From contig CAWUHX010000304.1 in the NCBI GenBank assembly GCA_963922205.1, positions 1 to 64,000 of the forward strand: DNA of 64,000 nucleotides. Reading direction: 5' to 3'. Numbering within the stretch: position 1 is the stretch's first letter; every line of letters starts with the position of its first letter. Under the pieces are notes generated by a model. That model was not told where the DNA came from. It did no database searches and saw nothing but the letters and a program-made list of their open reading frames with translations. Made by a program: the position numbers and the translations under genes. The DNA is from Romanomermis culicivorax. Lineage: Eukaryota > Nematoda > Enoplea > Mermithida > Mermithidae. This document shows, one piece after another, positions 12,001 to 21,037 of the stretch.

Positions 12001-15000
12001 GCGGCAAATTTTTGAAATTGCGAAAACGAAAGTACTGCAATTTGAAGGATGTCTGGCTCGCGTCAAATACGTTATACAAATACACGAGCTATGTAATATC
12101 GATACCTTTGTTGCCATCAATGCGAGAATCGCTAAAGTTTTAAGTAGACAAATTAAAAACGAAATGAACTATTTATCTATTATTTATTGTACTTTTTCAG
12201 TTGAACGCCACGGATTACTTTTCGGAAGCCCTCCGAGGAAGTTAAACGTCGCCGAAGACACTTTGAAGATCAGATCGTTCAAGGTCGCTAAAAGTGTATG
12301 GTTTAAATTAGTGATGTGGATAGCCAGGTTTTTGGGGAGATCGGATATCCGGATATCTAGTCATATAAATTTGACGAAATCGCCACGTGTTCACTGCTTT
12401 TTTTAATAGCATTCTACAGCAAAAATATGGTCAGTATAAGTTGGAAAAGATGTAGAATTTCATTTGAATGAAATGAATGAAAAGCAGACTGGATGATAGG
12501 GATGTTCCATTTAACCGAAACCAAAACCGTCATTTTTCCTGAAACCGAAACCGTGAAACTTAAAATTGGAAAACCGAAACCGGGATTTTGAGGGTGAATT
12601 TTACGTTTTTCACAGTTATCTGCATAGTTTTAAAAATAATGTATAAGAGCAGCAGAATTCCCAACTCCATGGGAAGGTAAAAATAATGCTGATCAAAACC
12701 TTATTCAATAAGAGAATTGATCACCCAAACACAAAATCTAATTTTTTTAATTATTTGAAAAATTTAATGAAATTATACTTCGAAAATAATAACTTCACCA
12801 CTGATTACCCTAAAAAATGATTCCTATGCCACTGAATAGCTGTTCTGAAGGCACATTTGTAACTGGTGCACTGAGGTAACACTTAGCAAGTTTTGCCAAA
12901 GTTAAGTACGTTTTTTATTGATTTGCACCATTGACGTGGATCTATGTCATGGGATACCTGTTTTTTGTGTTTAGATTTGTTTCAACTTCCTGCTAAAAAT
13001 AATGTAATTCTTGGAAAATAATATCTCTCTTTGAAGGGGTTCACTTTATTATTCATTTCTCCACAGGCTTCTTCTTCATTACTACTGCCTTGTACAAACA
13101 GAATCCAGTCTTTTAAGGAACATGGTGTGATGATTTGCTTATTTTTTGGTGGAGTTGTCAATTGGTCCGTTAAATTCTTGGCAGCAAATTCATTTACCTT
13201 TTTTTGGGACCAACTTTGACAATAATTTTTGTAGATGCATTTTTAACATTTTTTCTTTGTATCTTGGATCTAAAGCTGTGGCCAAGTAGATCTCATCCGT
13301 TTGGCCCAATTTCATTTATGATTATTCACGATCTCTTCTTTTTGGCCCAATTTCATTCATTTATTCCACCGAATGAATTTTTATCAGAAGGGTCCATAAT
13401 GCACTGGTATTGCCGAATGTACTGATGATCTTATTTTGGCAAAATTTACAAGTAGCTGTTTCTTTGTCTTGTCCAGTATCAAAATATTCATGAATCAAAC
13501 TTTTCATTCTGGAAATGATTAGTCTAGGTAGCTGTAAATAATTTGCCTGAAGATGTACAAGATAAGATGAGGATATCTATTGTAACCACACAAAGAAACA
13601 TTGCAGAATGATAAGTGTAACAATATCAATATGTATGAATATGTTTGTTGAATGTCATACAATTGCAAAAAACTTGCTAGGCAACAGAAAAAAAATTATT
13701 TCCAGTAGAACTAATTTCATAAAAATTGACTTTCCTAAGCCTGTACTACTTAACTATAAAATAAAGCTCGAAAACCGAAATCGCAGTTTTGAAAATCTGA
13801 AAACCGAAACCGTAAATTCGAAAAATGCAAAACCGAAACCGGAAAACCCAAAAAAGTGAAACCGGTTCATCCCTACTGGATAAGTACAGTTCAAAATCTA
13901 GGTGTTTAGGAAAAATTGAAAAGTAAGCTTTTTAAATCAGAATTTTTTATGTTATCAATCTTTACTGATGATGACGACAGATCTAAAAACTTTCCTATTT
14001 TAAATTTCCTCGCATACTTAAAAATCATCAAGTAAGGAAAAATCACTTCCAAATCAAGTCCCGTGGTTAGATTGATGAACAAAATAGTTACACAGAGTTT
14101 TCAAAAAACCTGCCACAATAAGGAGAGTAGATTATAGATAAAATTTGTTTTCTGTGATGAACAAACTTGAAATCGCTGATCTTTTTGTTATCTCATTTTC
14201 TTATTGACAAATCTTAAATACAATCTAAAAATATCTACGAGGTAGCACAATATGAAATTTAAAGTGTGCTGAAAATTTATCAATTAGAAACAGACTGTAA
14301 CAGTCTGCAAAGGTGGAAACTTAAGGAAAAATTTGCTTATGTAATTTCTTCGTGCAATTCCTTTCCCTGAGCAATGGTAGTGTTGATGAGTGCACACAAA
14401 AGCAGTCAGATATAGGCGAAACTAGAATAAAAAACAAGCAGAAACTGTCAACCAGTGGAGAGAATAAACTGGAAATAAAGACAAAATCTGCAAGCTTGTC
14501 AAGAGTACAGTAACGTTGACGCTAATATTAAAGTAACATCAACATGTTTTTCGTTAGCTCCATACTTTTTCACTTGATCACTTCGCATTTATGTCATTTC
14601 ATAATTAGTTTGATTTTATTTCACTCGCCTGCTCAGCGAATCTATTTAGTGCTTCGACTTTCCTTTTTTTATTCGTAATGTGTGTTTAAAAGTTTTTCAT
14701 AAAATGTTCGGATAGCAGAAAATCTGGATATCTGTCATGATATGCGACGAACATCATTAGTTTTTATAATGGAAGACCTAATACGCAGCTTTCATTTTTT
14801 ATCGCATTTCAGTGAATTTGAAGTGAAAATTTTGGTTCTCATTGCATTGGGCACTAGAGTTTTATTTGTTTTTGTTTCTCCTTTTTACGTTGTGCACTTG
14901 TTACATTTTGTTTGATTATTATTTGTATTTCAGTATCTAGCGAGACGGCAAAGACGAAAAGAAAGAAGGGTATGTAAAAAAATGCTTCCACGGCCTGGAT

Positions 15001-18000
15001 TGTTTCGTCGTCTCTTAGTCATTCTTTAAAGGACTTTTCAAATTGATAATAGTTTTTTCGATATACTTGTTATCAACATGTTAATTGGAAAGGAGTGGGA
15101 CGAATCTATTCGAGCTAAATGTAAACTTATTTTGGAACCAAGTTTATGCGCGATTATCCTGTATGTCTTTTATATGAGACAAAGGATTTTAATCTTAGTG
15201 GATCTTCTTGACTAAAATCTACTATTTTTGAGAAGTTAAGCTTACCAGCATTTCTCTGTACCACGTGTATTTTTAGTTTAATTGCGGCCGTAAATGTATA
15301 CATATTTTGTCTACTAAAGTCGACATTTTTGTTTCAAAAGTTGACTGTGGCGTAGCGACCGGCGTTGCCGAGACACTTGCAGAAAAGGGACTGTAGGACA
15401 GGCTATGTACTACTATGCAAATGTTAAAAAATTGACAACCGTTCTGATAGCCATGAAACCATCTTGCTGTCCAAATTTTTGTCAACTTCGTGCGTAAAAA
15501 TCGTAGTAAATTTGTCAATTCTTGCCTTCAATGCATGTGTAATTTCGGATAGTGAGAGAATCAAATGCCAACTGTTCCGTTTGTCATTAAAAGTTGTTTT
15601 TCATACAAAAATTTTGAATTTTCGGAGGCAGGTTTTCTTCAAAGATGCACGGAATGCTACTTTAAAAAAATCACATCCCCTTGAAAAAAGGATAGAGTGC
15701 TGAACTAATTTGATGTGACTCTAAGCCTTAAATTCGATTCACTTAACACGTGCACTTTTATCTTAAATCCCAGCCGGATCTGAACAGAAAGTTGTAAAAA
15801 TTGTATTTTTCTTACAAATATATATTATATATTTTGATTTATCTTCCGTTGATTGCAGAAAGCTAATAGAATGATGAAGGCGACTACATCGGAAGCCAGC
15901 AATATGAAAAACACCAAATTGACGCCTCCGTCAAAACCGTAAGATAGAATATTTTTTCCTTGATACTCTGCTACAGCTTTTATTAATGAATCTTTTAGTG
16001 TTTTGACGGATAAAGATTCAAAATCAATGTCGAAGCAGAACGGTAATATTTTATTATACAACCTAGCTTGCTTTTTCATGTTCGACCACAATACATCTGT
16101 ATGAACGTTTATGTGTAACTAAACCGATTAAAAATATTCAATGTATTTTCATGATTCAGTAGTCTCATGTTGAAACCATACATGTAATTGGGGGAAAGTG
16201 CTATGGGAACCCCCCCCCCCCCCAGAAATCGTCGACCATGTGGCTAGCCATTGGGCGACCGCCCCCCCAGGATTTTCCAATCCAATGGCTAGCCATATGG
16301 TAGCCGTAGGAACCCCCATACTTTTGGTCGGAAAAATACTGAAAAATGTCAATTTTTTGACTAAAAATGTCAATTTTTGAACGAAAAATTGTAAAAAATA
16401 TGAATTTTCTTGGCGCTTCGCCCCATGGATACATTTTTTCGATTTTTTAGGGAAAAATCACTATTTTTTGAACTATTTTTCGGACTTTTTTCGTGAAAAA
16501 ATCAAATTTTTTTCCTTGAGAGACCCCTCCCCCCAAAATTTTGGGAATTACTGACCCCCGGCCCCAAAAAAGTCGCCCAACCCCGCCCCCAGACCTCAGG
16601 GCTCCGTTACATGTATGGTTGAAACATTTTCAAAAAATTCGAAATTGATCTGATTCTAGTTCCGATATCTCTGTAGTAGTAGTGGTGTGCTGCGCTCAAT
16701 CCGTTCCCATCTCTGGGCAAACACTCTGCTCATCCACGCCGCCGTACATGCACAGCATAGAAATTCTGCTGGGGGTCAGCCAGGACAGGGGGTGTTATAA
16801 AAAATTTTTTTCGTTCGTAATAACGAAATGAAAGGTCTGCTAACATCCAAGCAGCATATTCTTCAACCCATATTAGTTAAATATGGAAAATTATTTGCTT
16901 GGATAGGACTTTTCAAGTTTTAATGTTACTTCTTTTGAATCAAGTATGCTTCATTTATAAAGGTCTTTCAACACTAGAGATGTATCGGGTAGCATATTTT
17001 GAAAATATCGGATTCGGATCTAAAATTTTAACGATATTGGGTACGGTTCCGGTCCAACAAAATGATCGGGTAATTTCGGGTCTAGTTTCGGCTCCGGATA
17101 CCTGAAACAAATCTAGTATCGTGTAGCATATTTTGAAAATATCGGGTTCAGGTCCGGGTCCAAAATTTTAAGGATATCGGGTTCAACGGATCCGGGTTCA
17201 AAAAATGGTTGAATAATTTCGGATATTATTTCGGGTACGGGTACTCGATACATCCCTATTAACTACAGTTGGCATCATTTTCATTCTTATGACGACTTTC
17301 TCTTCTTGCTCATTTTCCTTCATCACCTCAATCATTGCTGGGGGATCTGCTAAAGGTCAATCAAAATCTGCTGGGGCCCTACGTGCATGTATGCACGCCA
17401 CCAATAATTACCCCACTTTACGAACCATTCACTTGTCTCGGTTAGCGCAGTTGGTAGTGCATCTCTCTTTCTGCAGAAGGTCGTGGGTATAATCCAGAGA
17501 CAAACGGCGAAAAATTTTTTGGTGGGAGGAATTAAGATGCTTAAAATTAAAAAAAAAATTTTGGCAGAAAAACCTGATTTTTTGGCCATTTTTGGTCAAT
17601 TTTTAAAAGTTTGGGTCGGAGAGAATGACGCTTACCATTTTTAAAAGCTCAGGCATGTGTTTGGGGCTCCAGGTATGAGGGTCTGCCTCTGTCTCTCCCT
17701 CCTGTTATGTACAGCTATGATTAAATTGCTTAACTAAGCGTTATCTTTTTGCGCTGCCTGACTATGATTTGTTTATACAGCATATCTGAGCTTTTGTGAT
17801 ACCACCCTGTGTCTTTTAGAAAATTTTTATCCAAGTAGGTGAGGCCAATCGTTCTTCGCCGTCGTCAACCAAAGCGTCGGACGCTACGCCAGCTAAAAAG
17901 CTGAAACCTAGCTTCATTGCTTATTCTAGTAGCTCGAAGGGTAAAGAAAATCGCAATGACCATAAAGCATCGCAACGACGCAGCACGGGATCTCGCGATA

Positions 18001-19504
18001 GCCCTTCAAGCGGCAAAAGTTCGTCGACCGCCCGTCGCCGTCGTCGGTCGCCGAGCCGCAGTAGCTATCGTCGATCGCGCAGCAGGAGCCGTAGTCGTCA
18101 CAGGAGTCGTAGCCGTCAACGGTCATCTGACCCAGGAAGGTAAATCAAGAAAATAGTATCCCTATTGTCTATTTTTTCTGCTTCGCTGATTTACTCGTAT
18201 GGCCAAGTATGATCTCGATCTTGAAAATAAAATCTACGGTCAAGCGTAAAACAGCGGGAATTTTAATTTTTCTAGGATTCTGCACGAAAATAAGCCACAT
18301 TTTTTAATACTGTACGCTTTTTAACTATGAAATAGCAAATATGAATGCGAAGAAATTTCCTACGAAAGAAGTTTTGCGCAAGGAATGAGCAGAGTTCTTG
18401 ATTTCTCACTGTGCAAAATAATATTTCGTATAAATATTTTTTGGTCGATGTTCTTACATATAGAAATAAGTTCGCACCGTACATAAAAACAGTGCATAAC
18501 ATCGAGATCATACATGTAACGGGGCTCTAAGGTCTGGGGGTTGGACGTCTTTTTTTGGGCCGGGGGTCAGTAATTCCCAAAATTTTGGGGGAGGGGTCTC
18601 TCAAGGAAAAAAAATCGATTTTTTCACGAAAAAAGTCCGAAAAATAGTTAAAAAAATAGTAGTTTTTTTCTAAAAAGACTGAAAAATGTATTCATGGCGC
18701 CAAGCGCCCAGAAAATTCACATTTTTGACCATTTTTTGTTCGAAAATTCACATTTTCCATCAAAAAATGATCACTTTTGAGTATTTTTCCGACCCAAAGT
18801 ATGGGGGTCCCTATGGCTACCATATGGCTAGCCATAGCATTGGAAAATCCTGGGGGGGGGCGGTCGCTCAATGGCTAGCCATGTCGGCGATTTCTGGGAG
18901 GGGGTTTCTATAGCACTTCCCCCCCCCCAATTACATGTATGATCGAGATAAATATAAGCAAACAATTTGTGCTTATTTGGCGTGAAAATTCACAGCTACC
19001 CAATCGACTCTTTATTGGTCACTAGCAGAAAAAGTATATTTGTTCTTGAATCTTTCCGACCACAGGTATGTCTCTGAAGTTTTTTATTATTTAAATTTGA
19101 TTAGATTATGGCAACATTGATTTTTTTATTGTTTTCATTACAGAAGATTGTCTGGTCAATCGCAGCTCTCACAAGCATCGAAAGTTATCTCGAAGAAAAG
19201 TTCAAATTCTCCTGCAACTCAACAAATGAGTCCTAAACCGAAATCACCGAATCCGGTTATATCACCGGAAAAGACGACTCTAGGGCCGTTCGTACTTTTA
19301 ACGCCTGACGATCTGATAAAATTTACCGATTTGCTAAAAGCGGTGGGCGTAGATTTGGGTCGGCAAGTCTTGATTGAAGATTTACAATTGATTCGTAGTC
19401 AATTCCCGGAGCCGGAGGCATTCGACGCGCTTTTGAGCAATCTCCTGAAACGGAATAGGGAGGAAATTGAGTCAGTCGCCAGAATGGACAACGACTCGAG
19501 TTAA
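6038..19504 (+). CDS. Matrin-type zinc-finger/RS-domain nuclear protein (unrecognised)
   Basis: I infer 17 exons: 6038-6370, 6445-6976, 7248-7384, 7441-7509, 7564-7600, 7733-7798, 7857-7993, 10436-10703, 10901-10996, 11165-11298, 11936-12143, 12201-12295, 14934-14969, 15859-15938, 15999-16042, 17839-18139, 19144-19504. All phases agree, giving about 977 residues. Residues 1-330 are very acidic and low in complexity. Three zinc fingers follow: C333/C336/H349/H355 and C410/C413/H426/H432, both exactly C-x2-C-x12-H-x5-H, and C579/C582/H592/H598 with a shorter x9 loop. This spacing is typical of matrin/U1-like fingers, which bind RNA. An RS domain (about 823-853) and a C-terminal helical segment (LLTPDDLIKFTDLLKAVGVD) complete it. 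Together they suggest a nuclear RNA-processing factor, but I cannot name a homologue. Least certain are the weak acceptors at 7248 and 17839 and the donor at 7510. The start is the first in-frame ATG, in an AAAAAATG context. Confidence 0.8.
8033..8172 (-). repeat. Remnant of the CATACATGTA-family MITE
   Basis: The part GGGTCCCTATGCCTACCATG, followed by GCCGACGATTTCTTGGGGG, GGCACTTGCCCC and TACATGTAT, matches one end of the repeat at 18509-18941 in the same orientation. The rest of the element is missing or diverged. It lies in intron 7 of the zinc-finger/RS gene. Confidence 0.6.
8257..9663 (+). mobile_element. hAT-like DNA element (~1.4 kb), no transposase
   Basis: It starts CAGGGTTTTTAGGCC and ends in AAAAAAGCCCTA, so the last ~10 bases are imperfect inverted repeats of the CAGGG type. 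Subterminal GGCC-containing words (GGCCAATTCGG, GGCTTGTAAAA and, inverted, GGCCTGTAAAA) recur near both ends. The flanks GGCATGAA and TGCATTAA match at 6 of 8 positions, suggesting an aged 8-bp target duplication. A second, partial copy is at 4860-5392. No transposase domain is evident. It lies in intron 7 of the zinc-finger/RS gene. Confidence 0.65.
9802..10265 (+). mobile_element. hAT-type MITE, 464 bp, perfect 8-bp duplication
   Basis: The inverted ends are CAGTG(TG)TTTTTTTTGTACT, fitting the hAT YARNG rule. The identical 8-mer GGTATTAG flanks both sides (9794-9801 and 10266-10273). Internal halves contain inverted copies of TTTGTACTGGTACAAACG, so a transcript could fold into a long hairpin. 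The intact duplication points to a fairly recent insertion, in intron 7 of the zinc-finger/RS gene. Confidence 0.85.
11395..11749 (+). mobile_element. Diverged CATACATGTA-family MITE
   Basis: It begins CATACATGTAATTGGCGGGAAG and ends CACGGAGCTCCGATACATG, the two ends of the family in plus orientation. The middle keeps ATCGTC, ATATGGCTA and GCTAGCCAT landmarks but is strongly diverged, and no clear target duplication remains. It lies in intron 10 of the zinc-finger/RS gene. Confidence 0.6.
12497..13875 (-). mobile_element. Decayed hAT transposon with BED-finger remnant
   Basis: The ends are inverted: TAGGGATG at 12497 and CATCCCTA ending at 13875, the hAT YARNG type. The flanks CTGGATGA and CTGGATAA match at 7 of 8 positions, a typical 8-bp target duplication. 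Subterminal regions are packed with AACCGAAACC words in direct and inverted forms. On the minus strand around 13370-13480 a BED zinc-finger-like peptide can be read, with TCKFCQNKI, then GNTSALW and IKIHS. Another readable stretch is at about 13030-13200. The catalytic and dimerisation parts are gone, so this is a non-autonomous internal deletion. It sits in intron 12 of the zinc-finger/RS gene. Confidence 0.8.
16177..16617 (+). mobile_element. CATACATGTA-family MITE (reference copy)
   Basis: This well-preserved copy has inverted ends CATACATGTAA and TTACATGTATG and an exact 8-bp duplication, GTTGAAAC, at 16169-16176 and 16618-16625. In order it holds a C homopolymer run, the paired ATGGCTAGCCAT-like palindromes, tandem AAAAATGTCAATTTTT words, a GC hairpin (GGCGCTTCGCCCC), TTTTTTCGTGAAAAAATC, CCCCAAAATTTTGGG and a second C-rich block. 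There is no coding capacity. It lies in intron 15 of the zinc-finger/RS gene. An 8-bp duplication with CA ends fits the P or hAT superfamilies. Confidence 0.85.
16975..17258. mobile_element. Short hAT-like MITE, ~284 bp
   Basis: The ends are TAGAGATGTATCGGGTA and, inverted, TACTCGATACATCCCTA, a 17-bp imperfect inverted repeat of the TAGRG type. The interior is a tandem duplication of about 130 bases sharing AGCATATTTTGAAAATATCGG. The flanks TTCAACAC and TTAACTAC are only partly alike, so the target duplication is doubtful. It lies in intron 15 of the zinc-finger/RS gene. Confidence 0.6.
17435..17501 (+). repeat. tRNA-like sequence, probably SINE-derived
   Basis: Starting GTCTCGGTTAGCGCAGTTGG, it has a near-canonical tRNA A box (TAGCGCAGTTGGTAGTGC), and the outer five bases GTCTC pair with GAGAC at 17497-17501. 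The expected B box is degraded to GGGTATAATCC, the anticodon stem has mismatches, and the T loop is not standard. I therefore read it as a tRNA-derived SINE head or tRNA pseudogene. It lies inside intron 15 of the zinc-finger/RS gene. Confidence 0.5.
18509..18941 (-). mobile_element. CATACATGTA-family MITE, reverse orientation
   Basis: Inverted ends CATACATGTAA and TTACATGTATG, with the exact 8-bp duplication ATCGAGAT at 18501-18508 and 18942-18949. It aligns in reverse complement over its length with 16177-16617, including the GC hairpin, the palindromic GGCTAGCCAT words and the G runs. It lies in intron 16 of the zinc-finger/RS gene, so it and the copy in intron 15 are inverted relative to each other. 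Confidence 0.85.
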
Positions 19505-21037
19505 TGTTTGAACTTTGTTTGAGGTAAGTTGACTAATTCATGGCCGCAAAAGTTATGCCAACCTTTATTCATTTCCGGAATTTTCATACTCTTACGGTTG
19601 ATTCCCTGGAACGTTTTTTCTCAGGACTTTCTCGATGATGTTTTTGCCATTAGGAGATGAAAATAAAATGATAGGCTAAGAGGTTAAAAAAAATTTTGTG
19701 ATGGAGATATAATAAAGACCGAAAAACCGATAAATCAAAGCTTATACGCCCGAGTCAACAAAGTTGATTATTTTCGCAAGAAAGTATGGCTTGTCGACAT
19801 TTCGCACACCATTTTCCAATAAATTTGACCACATGTAGTGCGTCTTTTATCCCGGGGTAGTAAATGTTTTTTTGAACCTCTTGTATAGGTAGTACAGTGT
19901 CGCTTATACTCTCCATTGTCGTCCGGAATTTTTACCCTACAATTCGAAACTAAATAAAATTATTTTCAAGTCATCAATCAAATTCAAAAATTTTCAAACA
20001 TTAAATGTTGTGCAAAAAAACGTCCATCGCAGTAAGATGATCGGCTTTTACAAAAAAAACGGCCAGATTAAAAGACTTGTATCGGGTATATTTAGCTGAA
20101 GTCTTTAATTTGTGATTACATGATGTAGGGTGTGCTGATGCATCATTGTCACAACAAAAAATTCCGTGAACTAAAAAAATTTTATGATCTAATTTAGTAT
20201 TACAAATTTTGTTAGGTTATTCACTTCATCCTTTCTCAAGCTCAAAACCTGAAAAGTTCAAGCTGGTTTTCCCGATCTGCTGAAAACAACTTTTCTTTAC
20301 CTTTCCAACCTTTCTGGTGAACGATGTAGGGAAATTTGCACAAATAGTAACATAATGAATGACAGGGTTTTTCCTTCAATTGTTATAAAACTTTTTTGTG
20401 TGAATAACGTGCTAGCGAATTTTCAATTTTTTCCTATTTCCTCAGTTTGCTCAAGTTACCATAAATAGCTTGATAGCTTTTTTACCCTTAAGCGTTTCTC
20501 ATAGCATCTAGATCAAAATCACTCGCTGATTTCGCAGGCGCAGTAGTCTCTTGTTTGATATCTCTTAAAACTGCTTGTTGGGACTGTTTTTGAAGAGGGC
20601 AGTGCGTTCCGCGTATGGGGGAATTAATGGTTCAACGCGATATTACATCAAATTGTAATCTATTCGTTCTTGTTTTTTAGGCATAATTTACGATGCTGGA
20701 TGTGCAGCTCATTCGAAATTGAACTAACTTTTCTTTTGTCGTAATTGTTGTTTTATCTTTTCGTACGAAGTATAGTAATGTTTCGTTCAATTTTGTGGCG
20801 TCAAATAATTATATTTCGTGGTTATTTAAAGTTCCTTTGTATACATCGGCATGTTATTTCTAAGATCGGAAATAAAAAAATTTTCTCTTCGGAAGATTTC
20901 TTGTTCACTTTGGGTCAGAAACCCTATTACGGCTTCCAATTCGATTTGAAGTGCTTGAACGCAAATTGATTCCACATGTTATCAAGATCGGTATTTCAGG
21001 TTTCAAATGATAATTCTGTTTTTTAGTGCTGCTGACC
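19505..21037. other. Intergenic region with poly(A) signals
   Basis: The 3' end of the zinc-finger/RS gene and the spacer to the mitofusin gene. AATAAA occurs at 19662-19667 and 19711-19716, suitable poly(A) signals 160-210 bases after the stop codon. I see no gene or mobile element in the rest. A 3' splice-site-like TTCTGTTTTTTAG ends at 21026, 11 bases before the mitofusin ATG. Confidence 0.5.

Noticed and set aside
12201-12245. End of the zinc-finger/RS gene at a TAA reached by splicing exon 11 in phase 0
   Set aside because: A phase-1 donor (GTAGAC at 12144) keeps the frame open and joins consistently to five further exons ending in an RS domain.
17435-17501. Functional tRNA gene
   Set aside because: The A box is good, but the B box, T loop and anticodon stem are degraded, so it is more likely SINE-derived.
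17917-18156. 79-residue frame rich in Ala/Val
   Set aside because: It is an alternative frame of the RS-domain exon; the splice-consistent frame encodes SR dipeptides.
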